Shown in pieces: positions 61,016-64,000 of a stretch of 64,000 bases of DNA. The notes beneath the pieces are model-generated. The model was not told the DNA's origin, did no database searches, and saw only the letters and a program-made list of their open reading frames with translations. The stretch is from Sulfitobacter sp. M05 (GTDB taxonomy: Bacteria; Pseudomonadota; Alphaproteobacteria; Rhodobacterales; Rhodobacteraceae), in NCBI RefSeq assembly GCF_029285175.1, contig NZ_JABEDH010000004.1, positions 124,001 to 188,000 of the forward strand, written 5' to 3'. The translations under genes and the position numbers were made by a program. Each line of letters opens with the position of its first letter. Position 1 is the stretch's first letter.

Positions 61016-61975
61016 CTTCATTCCAGACAGCGTGATCCCCTCGATAAAGCGGCGTTGTGCTAGCAGGAACGCGACAATCAGTGGTGTGACAATAACGGTG
61101 GCTGTGGCCATCATCGGGCCAAAGAACGACCCGTCCCCATCGCCCTTGAACTCGCGCAAACCCAATGGCGGGGTGAATAGATCGCGGTTTCCGGTCACAA
61201 CGATGCGCGGCCAGAAATAGTCGTTCCAATGGGCTACGACGGAAAAGATCGCGAAGGCCAGAAGCGCAGGGATTGCCGTGGGCAACATGACCCGCCAGAC
61301 GATGGTCAGCTCGGACATTCCGTCCATGCGCGCGGCGTCAATCAGATCGTCAGGCACAGTCATGAAGAACTGGCGCATCAGGAAGATTCCAAAGACCGAG
61401 ATCGTCCAAGGCACGACAAGGGCTGCATAAGTGTTGGTCAGCCCCAGCTTCGCCAGCCCGATATAAAGCGGCAATGCAATGGCGTGGACAGGGATCAACA
61501 GACAGAACAGGACCAGCCCAAAGACCGCATCGCGCCCCCAGAAATTCAGCTTTGCCAGTGCATAGGCCGCAGGCAGGGCCACAACGCTTTGGATGAGGAA
61601 GATCGAAAGCGTGACGGCCACGCCATTCAGTAGATAGCGGACAAGCGGCGCTTCGGTGAAGGCTTTGGAGTAGTTGAACACGACAGGCCGCATGGAACAG
61701 GCAGCCTCAGTCTCGGCCAAAAGAGAGGCCTGAACACTGGCGTCGTCTTGGCCCAAAAACCGGGTGCGGGCGGCTTCGATATCGGCGCGGCCCGGCTGGC
61801 GCAGGGCGATACAGCGCGGGTCGATCATCTGCTCCTGACGGCCGAAAAAGCCGCCTTCACCGCGGTCGATTTCGCCGGGGCTTTTGAACGAATAGCTGAC
61901 CATCATGTAGAACGGCGCCAGCACGATTATCGCGCCAAGGATCAGCACCAGATGTTTCCACCAATCACGTGTCAT
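61013..61975 (-). CDS. ABC permease (UgpE/MalG-like) with an unusual periplasmic insert
   Basis: A 320-residue inner-membrane permease. The EAA loop is seen at LIDAARMDGMSELTIVWRVMLP. After the first helix (about 10-30) there is an insert of about 60 charged residues (33-95) with Cys near both ends (PRCIAL, EAACSM), longer than the first loop of MalG/UgpE. It could contact the binding protein or be disulfide-closed. The start overlaps the previous permease stop (TGATG). Confidence 0.92.
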   Translation of the reverse strand: MTRDWWKHLVLILGAIIVLAPFYMMVSYSFKSPGEIDRGEGGFFGRQEQMIDPRCIALRQPGRADIEAARTRFLGQDDASVQASLLAETEAACSMRPVVFNYSKAFTEAPLVRYLLNGVAVTLSIFLIQSVVALPAAYALAKLNFWGRDAVFGLVLFCLLIPVHAIALPLYIGLAKLGLTNTYAALVVPWTISVFGIFLMRQFFMTVPDDLIDAARMDGMSELTIVWRVMLPTAIPALLAFAIFSVVAHWNDYFWPRIVVTGNRDLFTPPLGLREFKGDGDGSFFGPMMATATVIVTPLIVAFLLAQRRFIEGITLSGMK

Positions 61976-62946
61976 CAGTAGTGCACCTTGCGTTCGACCA
62001 GCCAGCGCTGGATCAGGGTCAGAAACATCACGAACAGCAGGAATAACATCGTGATGGCCGAGCCGATCCCAATCAGGTTCTGTTGGATGCCTTTCTCGAA
62101 GATCGCGAACATCATCACGTATGCGGATTTGTTCGGCCCGCCGCCTTGCGGCCAGAAGGCTTCGATCGTGTCAAAGACTTGAAAGGCGCGAATGCAGGAA
62201 ATGGTCACGACAAAGACAGTGGTTGGTCCGAGCGCGGGCCATGTGACCAGCCAGAACCGCTCCCACCCGGAACGGGCACCATCCATTTCTGCGGCGTGGT
62301 ACAGCTCTCGATGCACCGACGTTAAACCGGCCAAAAACAACACCATATTAAAGCCGAAGCCCTGCCAGATGCCAATGAAACACACGACCCAGATTGCGTA
62401 GTCACGATCCCCCAGCCACAGGGGGAAACCATCGGCGCAACCACCTGCAAAGAAGGGGATGACCTCGAACCAGGTGCCGCATGCCATTTCTAACGTACGG
62501 TTCACCATGCCAATGGTTGGATGCAGCATAAATTCCCAAGCAATTGCCATTGCCAGAAGCGTGGCCATCACAGGTAGGAAATAGATCGTTTTGTAGATGT
62601 CCCCGATCCGGCCCAATGAGTGGACAAGCAAAGCCGCTCCAAGGCCAAGACCCACGGAAATTGGCACCACTGTGACCACATAGGTAAAGGTCGCGACAAA
62701 CATCTTTTCGTAAGTGGAGCGGGTGAACAGGCGTTCGTAGTTTTTCAGCCCGATCCAATCGAAACCAGCGTTGCCCAATGAATAGTTGGTGAAAGACAGG
62801 ACACCAGCCACGATGATTGGTATCAGCAGGATTAAGACCATCAGCGCCAAGGCAGGCGCGACCAACCCCCAGCCCGCGCGCGCAGGTCTGTTGTCGGTTT
62901 TGGGTTTGGTGACATCTGCTGCGACGCTGGATTCCAATACCACCAT
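61975..62946 (-). CDS. ABC permease (UgpA/MalF-like)
   Basis: A 323-residue permease with about six helices. LYHAAEMDGARSGWERFWLVTWP is the EAA loop. A Cys-containing periplasmic segment (CGTWFEV, then GGCADGFPLW) is inserted around 170-195. The ATG at 62946 lies one base after the ATPase stop. It pairs with the UgpE-like permease to form the channel. Confidence 0.92.
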   Translation of the reverse strand: MVVLESSVAADVTKPKTDNRPARAGWGLVAPALALMVLILLIPIIVAGVLSFTNYSLGNAGFDWIGLKNYERLFTRSTYEKMFVATFTYVVTVVPISVGLGLGAALLVHSLGRIGDIYKTIYFLPVMATLLAMAIAWEFMLHPTIGMVNRTLEMACGTWFEVIPFFAGGCADGFPLWLGDRDYAIWVVCFIGIWQGFGFNMVLFLAGLTSVHRELYHAAEMDGARSGWERFWLVTWPALGPTTVFVVTISCIRAFQVFDTIEAFWPQGGGPNKSAYVMMFAIFEKGIQQNLIGIGSAITMLFLLFVMFLTLIQRWLVERKVHY

Positions 62947-62947
62947 G

Positions 62948-64000
62948 TCAGGCCACCTCAGGTGCGCAGGTGACAGCACCTTCGACGTGACGCAACCGCG
63001 CGCCCCCCGCGTCGAATATTATCGCCGCGCTCAAATCAAAGCTCAGACCAACCTGCGCACCCAGACCCAATCTGTGCCGTTGTGCTGGCATCGCTCGCAA
63101 GGTCACCCGCGATCCATTGCTGTCTAGCGCAACTTGGGCGAAGACTTCTGATCCGAGATTTTCTAAATGCACTACACGTCCGGTCAAATGCGGCTTGGAT
63201 TGGGTCAATTGCAGGGCCTCGGGGCGCAGACCCATCTGCATCACCTTTGGGCTTTCGGTAGATAAGTGAGAATTCAAAACCTGATCAAACAGCATTAGTG
63301 CGCTACCGTTGCGCTCCAAGGGCAGGACATTGATCTTGGGCGAGCCAATGAATTCAGCCACGCGAATATCGTCAGGATCTTCATAGATCACATCTGGAGC
63401 CGCACATTGCAGGATTTCACCGCCCATCATCACCGCGATCCGGTCAGACATGGTCATGGCTTCGACTTGATCATGGGTGACGTAGATGAACGTGGCCTTC
63501 AGGCGGCGGTGCAACTCGGCGATCTCGGCGCGGGTCTGAACGCGCAGCTTCGCATCAAGGTTTGATAGCGGTTCATCCAACAAAAACGCCGCCGGATCGC
63601 GCACCAACGCGCGGCCCAAGGCAACACGCTGTCGTTGGCCGCCTGACAATTGCCCTGGCTTGCGATCAAGAAGCGCCGCGATTTCCAGCATCTCGGCCGC
63701 ATGCCGGACAGCTTGGGCGATGTCGTCTTTATGCGTCCGCGCACCGGGCAAGATACCGCCCAGCACCGGCAACCGCTGCAGGGCTGTCATTTGGCGCATC
63801 TGCAAAGGCACAGCGATATTCTCGGCCACGGTCAAATGCGGGTAAAGCGCATAGGATTGAAACACCATCGACAGATTGCGGTCCGCGGCGCGGAGCTGTG
63901 TCACCTCCGCACCGCCGATTGCGATGGTGCCGCTAGTCGGCGTTTCCAGTCCTGCGATAATCCGCAATAGGGTCGACTTTCCGCAGCCAGAAGGGCCCAC
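62948..64000 (-). CDS. ABC transporter ATP-binding protein (UgpC/MalK-like), cut by window edge
   Basis: The visible 350 residues start inside the Walker A (GPSGCGKST), so about 35 N-terminal residues are beyond the edge. The signature is LSGGQRQRVALGRAL, Walker B FLLDEPLSNLDAKLR and the switch THDQ. A C-terminal OB/TOBE domain (about 240-340) is typical of MalK/UgpC. A stretch of about 20 residues after the Q-loop (LQRLPVLGGILPGARTHKDD) is longer than usual. It is the first visible gene of the importer operon. Confidence 0.93.
   Translation of the reverse strand: MGPSGCGKSTLLRIIAGLETPTSGTIAIGGAEVTQLRAADRNLSMVFQSYALYPHLTVAENIAVPLQMRQMTALQRLPVLGGILPGARTHKDDIAQAVRHAAEMLEIAALLDRKPGQLSGGQRQRVALGRALVRDPAAFLLDEPLSNLDAKLRVQTRAEIAELHRRLKATFIYVTHDQVEAMTMSDRIAVMMGGEILQCAAPDVIYEDPDDIRVAEFIGSPKINVLPLERNGSALMLFDQVLNSHLSTESPKVMQMGLRPEALQLTQSKPHLTGRVVHLENLGSEVFAQVALDSNGSRVTLRAMPAQRHRLGLGAQVGLSFDLSAAIIFDAGGARLRHVEGAVTCAPEVA

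Noticed and set aside
1-64000. tRNA, rRNA, phage, integrase or complete secretion-system genes
   Set aside because: I looked for them in gaps and among the proteins and found none that I could support.

Overview
This 64 kb window looks like chromosomal DNA of a marine alphaproteobacterium of the Rhodobacterales (Roseobacter group). The grounds are high GC in most genes, dense ATGA/TGATG stop-start overlaps, many binding-protein-dependent ABC transporters, an HWE/HisKA_2-type LOV kinase, an ECF41 sigma factor and IS3/IS5-family debris. This is an inference from gene content; no rRNA or tRNA gene was seen to confirm it. The base composition falls in places, notably about 39.4-46 kb and 46.5-58 kb, which look like accessory DNA.

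Region by region. (a) 1-16 kb, almost all on the minus strand: a Liv-type binding protein, a large chemoreceptor, three large mostly unrecognised proteins in tandem (453, 927 and 1041 aa), and a SAM/nucleotide cyclase/AAA/TPR regulator. The end of a FAD enzyme runs in from the left edge. (b) 16-23.5 kb: an RND efflux pair, a LOV blue-light histidine kinase, a nitroreductase with a coupled 33-aa upstream ORF, and a MOSC protein. (c) 23.5-30 kb: a catabolic-looking cluster around an AraC regulator. One side carries a thiolase with an altered active site and an acyl-CoA ligase; the other a cupin, a flavin monooxygenase and an arylformamidase-like hydrolase. (d) 30-33.2 kb: aquaporin, a 55-aa membrane protein, and an ECF41 operon (membrane protein, CMD/AhpD-like protein, sigma factor) with a matching ECF41-type promoter. 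(e) 33.4-39.2 kb: a compact plus-strand operon of a membrane protein, a 115-aa protein, a LysM protein without signal peptide, a double DcrB/DUF1795-like protein and a secreted VWA protein with six repeats. (f) 39.4-46.4 kb: an orphan Lys-rich protein, a LuxR-type regulator fused to an alpha/beta-hydrolase fold that has lost its nucleophile, a Cys-rich secreted protein, and an RTX-like protein with duplicated domains. (g) 46.5-55.6 kb: an island edged by IS remnants. It holds a broken type II thioesterase and a dipeptide ABC system with an XRE-cupin regulator and an M24 peptidase. (h) 55.6-57.5 kb: GST, NTF2-like and tautomerase genes plus a truncated nitronate monooxygenase, divergent from an HxlR regulator. 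(i) 58-64 kb: a Ugp-like carbohydrate/phosphodiester ABC operon with two tandem metallophosphoesterases, cut by the right edge.

The most unusual items are the three-gene 4.3-11.6 kb module, the LysM-DcrB-VWA operon, and the LuxR/pseudo-hydrolase regulator sitting just before a candidate secreted toxin. No complete secretion apparatus, phage, CRISPR array or replication origin is visible, so roles in protein delivery are hypotheses only.
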